A program made the position numbers and the translations under genes. Shown here piece after piece: positions 25,052 through 34,034 of a stretch of 64,000 nucleotides of DNA. Location of the stretch: contig RXJW01000033.1 of assembly GCA_003963005.1 (NCBI GenBank), positions 337 through 64,336 of the forward strand. Direction: 5' to 3'. Position 1 is the stretch's first letter. Each line of letters opens with the position of its first letter. A model generated the notes under the pieces. The model saw only the letters and a program-made list of their open reading frames with translations, made no database searches and was not told the origin of the DNA. Origin of the DNA: Burkholderiales bacterium. GTDB taxonomy: Bacteria; Pseudomonadota; Gammaproteobacteria; Burkholderiales; Burkholderiaceae_C.

Positions 25052-26334
25052 ACGCTGTCGCGCAGGAAGAGTCGCTGCACCGAGGCGACCCACTGGCGGT
25101 GGGCCTCGCCGGCGCTGCCGTGCAGTTCGCTCAGGGCCCCGTGCAGCAGCTTGCGGGTGAGGGCCGCCGACAGCGTTTCCATGACGGCGTCGACGTCCTG
25201 GCCCTTGGCGAGTGCGCGGCGGGCCTTGGCGAGTTCGGCCTGGCGCCAGTCCTCGGTCTGCTTGTGCAGGGCCTGGATCAGCGGAACGCTGGCGCGCTGC
25301 TCCAGCCACTGGGCGAAGCTGTCGACGCCGGCGTTGACGATGGCCTCGGCATGCGCCACGGCTGCCTGGCGGCGTTCGCCGTTGGCCTGCACCTGCTGGG
25401 CGAGGTCGTCCACGGTGTAGAGGTAGATGTCGTCGAGCTGGGCAACCTCGGGCTCGATGTCGCGCGGCACGGCGAGGTCGATCATCAGCATCGGGCGGCG
25501 CTTGCGGGCCTTGAGTGCCCGCTCCACGGCGCCCAGGCCGATCAGCGGCAGGCTGCTGGCCGTGCAGCTGATGACGATGTCGAAGCCCGCCAGCGCCTGG
25601 CCCAGTTCGGCGAGCGGCAGTTGGGCCGCGCCCAGCCGCTCGGCCAGTTCGCGGCCGCGTTCGGCGCTGCGGTTGGCCACGGTCATCTGCAGCGGCTTCT
25701 GCGCGGCGAAGTGCGTGGCGACGAGGTCGATCATCTCCCCCGCGCCGACGAAGAGCACGCGTCGCTGTGCGAGGTCGTCGAAGAGCTGCTGCGCCAGGCG
25801 CACCGCGGCGGCCGCCAGGCTCACGGCATGCGCGCCGATTTCGGTCCGGGTGCGCACTTCCTTGGCCACGGCAAAGCTGCGCTGGAACATCTGGTGCAGC
25901 GTCGTGCCGAGGGCGCCGGCGCTGTGGGCCTCGCGCACCGCAGCCTTCATCTGGCCGAGGATCTGCGGCTCGCCCAGCACCATGGAGTCCAGCCCCGCCG
26001 CCACGCGGAAGGCATGCCGCGCGGCTTCGGCGCCTTCGCGGAAGTAGCTGTGCGTGCGCAGCTCCGCCGCCTGCGTGCCGCCATGCGCGGCCAGCCATTC
26101 AATGGCGGGCTCGGCCAGCGCCATCGCATGCCGCGGGCAGGCGCCGGTGGGCAGGCCCACGTACAGCTCGGTGCGGTTGCAGGTGGACAGGATGGCCACT
26201 TCCGGCTGCGCCTGGGCCAGGTGCTGGCGCAGGCCCTGCACGCTGCGCCCCAGCGCTTCCATCGGGATGGCGAAGCGGCCGCGCAGGTCCAGCGGCGCGC
26301 TGCCGTGGTTCAGGCCCAGGGCCAGCACCGTCAT
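25048..26334 (-). CDS. hemA: Glutamyl-tRNA reductase
   Basis: A 428-residue enzyme reducing glutamyl-tRNA to glutamate-1-semialdehyde, the committed step of C5-pathway tetrapyrrole synthesis. The catalytic Cys52 lies in LSTCNRTELYVG. The NADPH domain contains VLFVGAGEMIDLVATHF, and a C-terminal dimerisation helix follows. Its ATG overlaps the crtB stop (ATGA), tying precursor supply for bacteriochlorophyll to carotenoid synthesis. Confidence 0.96.
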   Translation of the reverse strand: MTVLALGLNHGSAPLDLRGRFAIPMEALGRSVQGLRQHLAQAQPEVAILSTCNRTELYVGLPTGACPRHAMALAEPAIEWLAAHGGTQAAELRTHSYFREGAEAARHAFRVAAGLDSMVLGEPQILGQMKAAVREAHSAGALGTTLHQMFQRSFAVAKEVRTRTEIGAHAVSLAAAAVRLAQQLFDDLAQRRVLFVGAGEMIDLVATHFAAQKPLQMTVANRSAERGRELAERLGAAQLPLAELGQALAGFDIVISCTASSLPLIGLGAVERALKARKRRPMLMIDLAVPRDIEPEVAQLDDIYLYTVDDLAQQVQANGERRQAAVAHAEAIVNAGVDSFAQWLEQRASVPLIQALHKQTEDWRQAELAKARRALAKGQDVDAVMETLSAALTRKLLHGALSELHGSAGEAHRQWVASVQRLFLRDSV

Positions 26335-27359
26335 GCGGCTCTCCCTTGCCAATGCGCCTGGCGGTCTTCGCGCTCCAGGCGCGAGAACAGGTCGATGACC
26401 ACCTCCGCGCGCGGTGCGCGTGCCGGGGCCGGCACCCCGGCCACGGCGGCCAGCAGGGGCTCGCAGGCGGGCAGCACGGCCGCGTGAAGCAGGCGGCGCG
26501 ACGGGCGCAGGCTCACCGCGGCCAGGGCCAGCAGCCCGAGCTTGCGCGCGCCGGGCACCACGGCGCGCCGGCTGATGGAGTCGCAATGGGCCCGCGCCAC
26601 TTCATGGCCGACTCCGGCATACAGCAGCCGGGCGGCATTGATGCCCGGGCGGCAGCCCAACGGCAGGCTGGCGATGCCCGCCGCGGCGCGCTCGTACAGC
26701 ACCTCGGCGGCCTCCAGCAGCCGCTGCACCACGTCGGCCAGCGGCGGGCTGTAACGCGGGTCGGCCAACCAGGCGTCTGGCGGGATGCCCACCTCGCGCA
26801 GCCATTGCTCGGGCAGGTACAGGCGCCCCATGCGGGCGTCCTCACCCACGTCGCGGGCGATGTTGGACAGCTGCATGGCCACGCCCAGGTCGCAGGCGCG
26901 AGCCAGCGCCGCGGGGTCGCGCACGCCCATCAGCAGGCTCATCATCGCGCCGACGCTGCCGGCCACGCGGGCAGCATAGGCCTGCAGGTCATTCAGGGTC
27001 TCGTAGCGCCGGCCGTCGACGTCCCATGCGAGGCCTTCAAGCAGCAGGTCCAGCAGCGCCCGCGGGATGGCGTAGCGCGCGACCACCGCCGCCAGCGCCC
27101 GGTCCGCCGCGACAGGCTGGGGGCGGCCTTCGAAGACGCGGTCGAGCCGGCGGCGCAGTTGGGTGATGGCGAGCCGTCGCCCGCCTTCGACGTCCACCGT
27201 GTCGTCCGCCAGCCGGCAGAAGCCGTAGAGCACGGTCGCCGGCGCGCGCACGGCGGGCGGCAGCAGCAGCGAGGCCGCGTGGAAAGTCTTGGAGTGATGG
27301 GCCAGGCTCGCCCGGCAGACGGCGAGGTCGGCCTCCAGCAGTTCATGCAGGTCGGACAT
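26331..27359 (-). CDS. crtB: Phytoene synthase
   Basis: A 342-residue squalene/phytoene synthase family enzyme that condenses two GGPP. Aspartate-rich motifs are LADDTVDVEG and NIARDVGEDARMGRLYLP; HHSKTFHAAS is the usual N-terminal signature. Its start at 27359 overlaps the end of crtI by 17 bases. It is second in the crtI-crtB-hemA operon. Confidence 0.96.
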   Translation of the reverse strand: MSDLHELLEADLAVCRASLAHHSKTFHAASLLLPPAVRAPATVLYGFCRLADDTVDVEGGRRLAITQLRRRLDRVFEGRPQPVAADRALAAVVARYAIPRALLDLLLEGLAWDVDGRRYETLNDLQAYAARVAGSVGAMMSLLMGVRDPAALARACDLGVAMQLSNIARDVGEDARMGRLYLPEQWLREVGIPPDAWLADPRYSPPLADVVQRLLEAAEVLYERAAAGIASLPLGCRPGINAARLLYAGVGHEVARAHCDSISRRAVVPGARKLGLLALAAVSLRPSRRLLHAAVLPACEPLLAAVAGVPAPARAPRAEVVIDLFSRLEREDRQAHWQGRAA

Positions 27360-28917
27360 GGGCAAAGCCCTCCTCGGCCGGGGGTGGGAAGTGGCGCGCC
27401 ATCTCGCGGCCATGCGGCACGACGGCATCGAGCACGCGGGCCGACGACAGCACGCCCGGCAGCCCGGCGCCCGGGTGCGTGCCCGCGCCGACGAGGTAGA
27501 GGTGGGCCACCTCCTCGCTGCGGTTGTGCGGGCGGAACCAGGCGCTCTGCGTGAGCACCGGTTCCATCGCGAAGGCCGCGCCCTTGTAGGAACTGAGCCG
27601 GTCCTGGAAGTCCTGCGGCGTGAGCATCAGCGAGCTGACCACCTCCTGCTCGAGCCCGGGCAGCAGCGTCTCGGAGAGGCGCCGGGCAATCGACGCGCGG
27701 TAGGGCTCGGCGCGCTCGCGCCAGTTCACGCCGGCGTCCAGGTGGGGCACGGGGGCCAGCACGTAGAAGGTGTCGCAGCCGGGAGGCGCGAGGCTCGGGT
27801 CGGTCGCCGTGGGGCGGTGGAGGTAGAGGCTGAAGTCATCCGCCAGGTGCTTCTTGGCGAAGATATCGTCCAGCAGGCCCCGGTAGCGCGGCCCCAGCGA
27901 GATGGTGTGGTGGGCCACGTCCGGGTACTGGCGCCGGGTGCCGAAGTACCAGACGAAGAGGCTCATCGAGTAGCGCGCCTTGGCAATGCGCTTGTCCGTC
28001 CAGTGCCGGCGGTGGCGCGCGGGCAGCAGGTGCCTGTAGGTCCAGGCGGCATCGGCGTTGGACACGACCACGTCCGCGCCCAGCCGCTCACCGCTGGCCA
28101 GGCACACACCGCAGGCGCGGCCGTCTTCCACCAGGATCTCCTGCACGGTCTGCCCGCATTGCACGCGGCCGCCCTGCCCTTCGATCAGGTTCACCAGGCC
28201 GCGCACCAGCGCCCCGGTACCGCCCATGGCGAAGTGCACGCCGAAGCGCCGCTCCAGGAAGGCAATCAGGCAGTAGACCGACGTCGTGGAGAACGGGTTG
28301 CCGCCAACCAGCAGCGACTGGAAGGTCAGCACCACGCGCAGCTTCTCGTTCTTGACGTGCTTGCAGGCCAGGCCCCAGACGGTGCGGTAGCCCTCCAGCT
28401 TGAGTAGGTCGGGCAGCACGCGGGCCATGTCGGTCCAGCGCTCGAAGGACACATGGCCCAGCTGCTCGAAGCCGACCTTGTAGATTGCCTCGCTGGCCTT
28501 CAGGAAACATTCGTAGCCGTCCTCGTCGCCGGGCGCCAGGCGGCGGACCTCGGCGCGCATGGCGTCAGGGTCGCCGCTGTAGTCGAAGGTGGAGCCATCG
28601 TCGAAGCGCACACGGTAGAAAGGCGCCACCGGCCGCAGGTCGATGTCGTCGGCCATGCGCCGGCCGCACAGCGACCACAGCTCCTCGAACAGGAAGGGCG
28701 CGGTGATGACGGTGGGGCCGGCATCGAAGGTGAAGCCGTCCTGCCGGTGCACGTAGCCGCGGCCGCCGGGGGCGTCGAGCTGCTCCAGCACGGTCACGCG
28801 GTAGCCGCGGGCCCCCAGCCGCACGGCAGCCGCCAGCCCCCCGAAGCCGCTGCCGATCACGACGGCGTGCGCCTGAGGGGGCGTGACGGCAGGCAAGCCC
28901 TGGCTTGGTGTCAACAT
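27343..28917 (-). CDS. crtI: Phytoene desaturase
   Basis: A 524-residue FAD-dependent desaturase that makes neurosporene and/or lycopene from phytoene. The N-terminal FAD-binding motif is VVIGSGFGGLAAAVRLGARG, and the C-terminal family motif LVGAGTHPGAGLPGVLSSAR is present. The promoter region, shared with bchO, has an exact PpsR box; a weaker box covers the start codon. Confidence 0.96.
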   Translation of the reverse strand: MLTPSQGLPAVTPPQAHAVVIGSGFGGLAAAVRLGARGYRVTVLEQLDAPGGRGYVHRQDGFTFDAGPTVITAPFLFEELWSLCGRRMADDIDLRPVAPFYRVRFDDGSTFDYSGDPDAMRAEVRRLAPGDEDGYECFLKASEAIYKVGFEQLGHVSFERWTDMARVLPDLLKLEGYRTVWGLACKHVKNEKLRVVLTFQSLLVGGNPFSTTSVYCLIAFLERRFGVHFAMGGTGALVRGLVNLIEGQGGRVQCGQTVQEILVEDGRACGVCLASGERLGADVVVSNADAAWTYRHLLPARHRRHWTDKRIAKARYSMSLFVWYFGTRRQYPDVAHHTISLGPRYRGLLDDIFAKKHLADDFSLYLHRPTATDPSLAPPGCDTFYVLAPVPHLDAGVNWRERAEPYRASIARRLSETLLPGLEQEVVSSLMLTPQDFQDRLSSYKGAAFAMEPVLTQSAWFRPHNRSEEVAHLYLVGAGTHPGAGLPGVLSSARVLDAVVPHGREMARHFPPPAEEGFAHVRPA

Positions 28918-28951
28918 CGTTTGATCCTATGCTTGTCCACTTTAGTTGACA
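28909..28951. promoter_or_regulatory. PpsR boxes between crtI and bchO
   Basis: TGTCCACTTTAGTTGACA (28934-28951) matches TGT-N12-ACA exactly. TGTCAACATCGTTTGATC (28909-28926) is a partial match 7 bp away that overlaps the crtI start codon. They sit between the divergent starts of crtI and bchO and should control both. Confidence 0.7.
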
Positions 28952-28958
28952 ACCCAGG

Positions 28959-29867
28959 ATGCATCCCGACATTCCCGCCCCCTGCACCGTGATGGCCGGC
29001 GGCCTGCGCTGGCGGGTGATGCGCACCCGCGCGCCGGGCGCGGCGGGGCTGCCTCGCCTGCTGCTGCTGCACGGCACGGGGTCGTCGTGGCAGTCCTGGG
29101 CCGGCTGCGCGCCGCGGCTGGCGGCGGATTTCGAGCTGCTGGTGCCCGACCTGCCCGGGCATGGCGGCACCGACGCCTTCGCCGACCGCAGCGCCAGCCT
29201 GCCACGCATGGCCCAGGCGGTGGCAGCGCTGTTGCGGGGGATGGACTGGGCGCCCCAGCTCGTGGCCGGGCACTCCGCCGGCGCGGCGGTCATGGCCCAG
29301 ATGCGCCTGGACGGCGCCCTGCCCGACGCACGCGGCCTGCTCGCGGTCAATGGCGCCCTGGAGCCCCTGCCCGGGCTGATGGGGCTGGTGGCCCCGGCGG
29401 TGGCCCGGCTGGCGTCACGCAGCGAGCTGCTGCCGGGCTGGGTCACGCGCCACGCCTCGCAACCCCGGGCCCTCACGAACCTGATCGCCTCGACCGGCTC
29501 CCGGCTGACCGAATCGGCCGTGTCGCACTACCGCCAGCTCCTGCAACAGCCGGACCACGTGCGCGGCGTGCTCGACATGCTGGCGAACTGGCAACTCGAC
29601 ACACTGCAAGCGCGCCTGCCCGAACTGCAACTGCCGCTGTGGCTGGTCGCCGGCCTGGCCGACCGCACACTCGCCCCGGTGCGCTCCCTCGAACTGGCCC
29701 GCCGGCTCAAGGGTGCGAAGTTCGTGCCCCTGCCGGGGCTGGGCCACCTGGCGCATGAGGAAGCGCCGGAGCGTGTGGCGCCGCTGTTGGGGGCGTTGTG
29801 GGCGCAGGTGCGGCCGGCGGCAGCAGGAGATCAGCCGCCCGGAGTCCCGCAGGCCCCGTCGGTCTGA
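28959..29867 (+). CDS. bchO: Mg-chelatase-associated alpha/beta hydrolase BchO
   Basis: A 302-residue alpha/beta-hydrolase fold protein. The oxyanion motif LLLLHGTGSSWQSWAG, the nucleophile elbow AGHSAGAAVMAQM and the late histidine in LPGLGHLAHEEAPERV are visible. BchO is regularly encoded with the Mg chelatase genes and is needed in a still poorly defined way for Mg-tetrapyrrole synthesis. Here it is split from bchID by three unrelated genes. Confidence 0.9.
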   Translation: MHPDIPAPCTVMAGGLRWRVMRTRAPGAAGLPRLLLLHGTGSSWQSWAGCAPRLAADFELLVPDLPGHGGTDAFADRSASLPRMAQAVAALLRGMDWAPQLVAGHSAGAAVMAQMRLDGALPDARGLLAVNGALEPLPGLMGLVAPAVARLASRSELLPGWVTRHASQPRALTNLIASTGSRLTESAVSHYRQLLQQPDHVRGVLDMLANWQLDTLQARLPELQLPLWLVAGLADRTLAPVRSLELARRLKGAKFVPLPGLGHLAHEEAPERVAPLLGALWAQVRPAAAGDQPPGVPQAPSV

Positions 29868-29901
29868 TATCCGACGGCCTTTGCCGAAGTGAGGGGGCCG
29901 G

Positions 29902-30429
29902 TCAGGTTCCCGGCGAAGACGCGCCCACGGTGTTACGTACCGGGATGGCGCCTTCGATGCGGCGGATGGCAGTGCCGATCAGCTCCCGAGGCTGTGACGC
30001 CTCGGGCAAGCCGGGAAACCCGGGATAGTCCACGATGGACGTTCGACGCTGCGCTTCGCGCAAGGCGGGCAGTGCTTGAGCAGCCGCCGGGCCATTGAAG
30101 CCCAGGCATGCCGCGGCGTTTGCCCGTATCCAGGGCTCCGGGTCCTCCAGCAGGCGCGTCAGGCGCCCCATCTGTGCTGCATTCAGGCGGAGGGCCCCAT
30201 TGCCGGGCGGGAATGCGCAAAGGTCGACCAGCTCGCTCGCCAGCCGCCGTCGTTCAGAGGGCCCCGTCGCGGCCTCGATGACCCGCAGCTGGCGGTCAAT
30301 GGGTGAATCGGCGCGGTCAACCGCCTCTGCCGACCAGCCGATGCGGGGCAGAAGGACCATCAGAAACGTGGCAGTAGCCAACGCTCGATGAGCTGAACGC
30401 AAAAGTGTTCCTCGACAACCGGGCATCAC
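29902..30429 (-). CDS. Exported HEAT-repeat-like protein, unknown
   Basis: A 175-residue protein with a signal-peptide-like start (hydrophobic TATFLMVLLPRIGWSAEA) and a helical repeat segment LLEDPEPWIRANAAACLGFN that resembles a HEAT repeat. No enzyme motif is visible. It has no apparent link to photosynthesis and is transcribed against bchO. Confidence 0.6.
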   Translation of the reverse strand: MMPGCRGTLLRSAHRALATATFLMVLLPRIGWSAEAVDRADSPIDRQLRVIEAATGPSERRRLASELVDLCAFPPGNGALRLNAAQMGRLTRLLEDPEPWIRANAAACLGFNGPAAAQALPALREAQRRTSIVDYPGFPGLPEASQPRELIGTAIRRIEGAIPVRNTVGASSPGT

Positions 30430-30598
30430 TTCATCTTACGAGCGCGGGCACCACACGAACCGCTGCCGAATGATCGTCCAAAGCGAGCCATGGCCGGGGC
30501 ACCTCGATCACGGTCCGTGCAGCCAGCAGACTCGCACACCCCGCAAGCCCACCCCGAGCAGCTGCCACGTGCTGAGCGACAGCGGGCTTGCGTCGGGT

Positions 30599-31582
30599 TC
30601 AGACCCGGGCTGCCGGCGCTCTCGCCAACGCGTCCTCCGGCGGGAATTCCGAAACCATGAACCGGGGCGGGTAGGCATCGACCGGCCTCAAGCGCTCGCC
30701 GGCGAGTTGGGCCATGGTGTCCCAGTCGAGCACCTTGACCTGATGCCGCTCTCCCCCGCTGGGGTCGAGCACCACCATGCTGACCAGGTCCGTCTTGGGC
30801 AGCAACGCAGTGACGCCCCGGGTCCAGGAGCAGGCGGACGCCCGCAGCCCCGGGCGCTCGGCCACCTGGTAGCTGGCGACGAAGACGTCACGGCCCTGCT
30901 TGGCGTGCAGGGCCTCCAGCAGGCTCTTCTGCTCGGCGTACAGCGCGTTCGCCGCCACGATCTGCAGGTCGGCCAATTTCCGGGCGAGCTGGGCGTCCGC
31001 AGGCTGGTGGGTCGTCACGCGCCGGTCCTGGTAGCGGAACATGGCCGTGGAGATCAGGCCGCCATGCTCCTCGATCAACTGGCGCGAGCAATCGATCATC
31101 CAGCGCTGAGCCTCCAGCGAGCCGACCGGCGCGACCAGCATGCCCGCGCGGCGCGACGGCAGCATGATGACCAGATCGTCGTCGATACCGCATGCGCGGA
31201 TGACCTCCGGCAACAGGATGCGCGAGGCGTCGTAGCCGTCGTCCCAGTCGCCCACCTGCGCACCGCTCTTCATGGCGTGGAAGCTCGGGCGCGTCAGGGC
31301 GCGCAGGTTCTGCACGGCCATCTTGAGGCCTTCCTGGAAAGAGATGTTCCAGTCGGCCAGCTCGCTCGGCCCCACCTGCATGACACGCTCCGGCATGTCG
31401 TAGCCCAGCAGGACGACGCTGTCGTGGCTGAAGGGCATGCTCGCGAGGTGGCCGTCGAAGCTCGCGTCCTCGATCTGCGCCTGGAGCCGGGGCATTTCGA
31501 GATGCCAGCGCCCTCGAATCAGTGGACGCAGATGCGGTCTGGCATCGCTGAAGCTGGCAGGCATCCTCCGATGCTGATCCAT
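30599..31582 (-). CDS. Conserved-looking protein of unknown function
   Basis: A 327-residue soluble protein starting MDQHRRMPASFSDARPHLRP after a strong GAGAGGAG ribosome site. An in-frame ATG 24 codons upstream lacks this. The sequence is mixed alpha/beta with segments such as LVIMLPSRRAGMLVAPVGSL and VVLDPSGGERHQVKVLDWDT, and ends with PPRFMVSEFPPEDAL. No signal peptide or transmembrane helix is evident. I cannot assign a family. Confidence 0.6.
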   Translation of the reverse strand: MDQHRRMPASFSDARPHLRPLIRGRWHLEMPRLQAQIEDASFDGHLASMPFSHDSVVLLGYDMPERVMQVGPSELADWNISFQEGLKMAVQNLRALTRPSFHAMKSGAQVGDWDDGYDASRILLPEVIRACGIDDDLVIMLPSRRAGMLVAPVGSLEAQRWMIDCSRQLIEEHGGLISTAMFRYQDRRVTTHQPADAQLARKLADLQIVAANALYAEQKSLLEALHAKQGRDVFVASYQVAERPGLRASACSWTRGVTALLPKTDLVSMVVLDPSGGERHQVKVLDWDTMAQLAGERLRPVDAYPPRFMVSEFPPEDALARAPAARV

Positions 31583-31701
31583 GGCTCCTCTCCCTGGGCA
31601 AGGCTTTGTGATGGCGCGAAGTCTACGGTGCCCAAGCGAGCAGACGCGTGACACCGTGAGGCCGGCGCCGCGGCGCGGTTCACCCTGCCCTGCTGGGCAG
31701 A

Positions 31702-32196
31702 TCAGCGCGGCTCACCGGTGTCGCGCTGAACCTGCACGACTGCCTCACCCACGTACAGCACACGCAGCGGCGTGCCGAGCGCAGGCGCCTTCGTATCGGT
31801 GAATCGCCGGGCCAGCCCGCAAACCCCGCTGAGCTGATGGGGCTCGACGAACGTTCGCCCCCCCACCGTGAAGCGCATCTCCTGCAGCGAGAACTTGCCC
31901 GGGACGTTGATTCGCTCAACCGATTCCAACGGGCCCACCACGGTGTCGTATCGGCCCTCGTCGAGCGCTGCGACGCAGTCGGCGCGGCGTGCAAAACCGT
32001 TCCACCCGGTGCCCCCGAGCACCGCGGCCGAGATCGCCAGGAGCGCACCGGGAAGCACCCGCGGCGCGCGGCGCCGGTCCGTTCGTGGGTACGCGACCGC
32101 CAGGAACATCGCGATGGCTGCAAGAACGGCCGACAGGCCCCAAAGCAAGCTCGTGTCGACGCCTGCCGTCCGGATGTCATAGAGCATGGTTGGCAT
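31702..32196 (-). CDS. Membrane protein of unknown function
   Basis: A 164-residue protein with two predicted transmembrane helices near the N-terminus (LLWGLSAVLAAIAMFLAVAY and VLPGALLAISAAVLGGTGW). A soluble domain of about 90 residues follows, rich in beta-strand-like segments. It lies between the unknown gene at 30599 and bchD, with no known functional link. Confidence 0.6.
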   Translation of the reverse strand: MPTMLYDIRTAGVDTSLLWGLSAVLAAIAMFLAVAYPRTDRRRAPRVLPGALLAISAAVLGGTGWNGFARRADCVAALDEGRYDTVVGPLESVERINVPGKFSLQEMRFTVGGRTFVEPHQLSGVCGLARRFTDTKAPALGTPLRVLYVGEAVVQVQRDTGEPR

Positions 32197-32333
32197 CTTC
32201 GTCGAATGTAGACCCTGAACTCAGCCGCTTGAGGCGGCAGGTGACGCAGGCCGGCGCTGTGCGAACGTGCGCTTCACGGTGACTCACACGGTCAGCATCG
32301 CGCCCCGCGCGTGGATGGCGCCGCCTCCTGCGT

Positions 32334-34034
32334 TCAAAGCGCCGCCGCCACCGCCCCATGCACCTGGGCGGCCTGCCCGTGGGGCAGTGGCACGTAGCGG
32401 GCCCCCATCGCCTGGGCCAGCGCCATGGCAGCCGGCTCCGGGCGGGGTGAGGTGTCGATCAACAGGCTGGCCAGGCCTTCAGCGCGCAGGCGGGCGGCCA
32501 CGGTGAGTGCATCTTGCGCGGCCTGCGTGCGACCCGGGGACCCGTCGCGGGCGATGTTGGCGCGGGCGTCGGTCAGGAAGACGAGCACGGCGCGGCCGCC
32601 GTCGCGGGCCTGCACGCCGCAGCCCAGCAGCCACGCGGCCTCCAGCCCCGCAGCCAGGGGCGTGCCGCCGCCGCCGGGGAGGCTCGCGAGCGAGCGGCGC
32701 GCCCGGGCGAGGGAGCGGGTGGGCGGCAGCAGCAGCTCGGCGCCCGCGCCCCGGAAGGCCAGCAGCGCGACGCGGTCGCGGCGCACGTAGCAGTCGGCCA
32801 GCAGCAACTCGACCGCGCCCTTGGCCTCGGCCAGGCGGTTGAGCGCCTGCGAGCCGGAGGCGTCGACGACAAAGACCGTGGTGGTCTCCTGCGGCCGGCG
32901 GTAGCGCTTCAGATGGAAGTCATCACGGCGCAGCAGGAGCCGCGCGCCGGCAGGGGGCAGGCCTTGCTGATCCCGTTCGCGCTCTCGCAGGCGCTGCCAT
33001 GGCAAGGCGGCTCGCATCGTGGCGAGCAGGTCGAGACGCTGGCCCGCCCTCAGCGTGCCGCGGCGCGAGGCGAGCGGACGGCCGCTCTGGGCCGGCTTGG
33101 CCGGTGCGCCGCGGCGGCCGCCACCACCGCCCTGCGGAGACGCCGCGCCGGCGAGGCTTTCGAGCAGGCCGGCCGGGATGGCGGCCTGGGCCGCGGCGAG
33201 GGTCTGCTCCTGCAACTCACGCACGTCGACGTCGGCATCGCCCTCCGCAGGGGGCGGCTCTTGCGCGGGCGAGGTGTCGGGCGGCGGCGGTGGCGCGTCG
33301 GGCTCCGCCTCGGGAGACTGGGGCAGCGCGCGGGCGCGGGGTGCGAGCACGAGGCGGGCCGCCAGTTCGGCGTCGGCCTGGGCGACTTCGGTGCGGCCGG
33401 CCAATGCGGCAGCGGCGCGCGCGGCGCACCAGGCGTGCCAGGCGGTGCGCATCGAGGCGAGGCCCAGTGCGGCGGCGGTGGCGCACAGAGCCTGCACGGT
33501 CGCGTCGTCGCAGCTGACGGCGCTCAGGCGTTGGCGCGCGGCGGCAAGGTCCGGCAACGGCCCGGGTGGCGCGTCTGCGGTGACCGTGGCGATGAGGCCG
33601 AGACGTTCCAGCAGCGAGGCGGGCAAGCTCTCGTCGGGGGACTGGCCTTCATCGAGCGCGACGATGCACAGTGGCGTCGCGCCCGGCTCCAGCGCGGCAG
33701 CGAGGCGCGCGGCCAGCCCCGGCTCGGCGCGCTCGGCCATCGGCAGCAGCACGACACCGCCTGCGGCTTCCGCCAGCAGGCCGGTCTGCATCACGGGGCG
33801 GCCCGCGGCGAGACTCAGGCCCAGGTCCAGCCCGCCGAGCAGGCGGTCGTCGTCGACCTGCAGCGGCAGGCGCCGCCACGGCGTGCCCGGCGGCAGCGCT
33901 TGTCGCAAGCCGGCCAGCAGCGCGTCACGCGCGGGGCTGGCACCACCGCGCAGGCACAGCCCACCGAGGCCGGCCGGGTCCACGGCCAACAGCCAGGCCG
34001 CTTGCCAGGCCGGGGGCCAGTCGGTCAGGCCCAC
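32334..34034 (-). CDS. bchD: Magnesium chelatase subunit D
   Basis: A 566-residue AAA+/integrin-I-domain protein. The AAA+ half is degenerate, with no intact Walker A. A Pro/Asp/Glu-rich linker (about 245-285) and Gly-rich segment follow, then the metal-binding MIDAS motif VFVVDASGSQAL. It forms the two-tiered ATPase ring with BchI that drives Mg insertion by BchH. The start is GTG, overlapping bchI by 10 bases. Confidence 0.95.
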   Translation of the reverse strand: MGLTDWPPAWQAAWLLAVDPAGLGGLCLRGGASPARDALLAGLRQALPPGTPWRRLPLQVDDDRLLGGLDLGLSLAAGRPVMQTGLLAEAAGGVVLLPMAERAEPGLAARLAAALEPGATPLCIVALDEGQSPDESLPASLLERLGLIATVTADAPPGPLPDLAAARQRLSAVSCDDATVQALCATAAALGLASMRTAWHAWCAARAAAALAGRTEVAQADAELAARLVLAPRARALPQSPEAEPDAPPPPPDTSPAQEPPPAEGDADVDVRELQEQTLAAAQAAIPAGLLESLAGAASPQGGGGGRRGAPAKPAQSGRPLASRRGTLRAGQRLDLLATMRAALPWQRLRERERDQQGLPPAGARLLLRRDDFHLKRYRRPQETTTVFVVDASGSQALNRLAEAKGAVELLLADCYVRRDRVALLAFRGAGAELLLPPTRSLARARRSLASLPGGGGTPLAAGLEAAWLLGCGVQARDGGRAVLVFLTDARANIARDGSPGRTQAAQDALTVAARLRAEGLASLLIDTSPRPEPAAMALAQAMGARYVPLPHGQAAQVHGAVAAAL

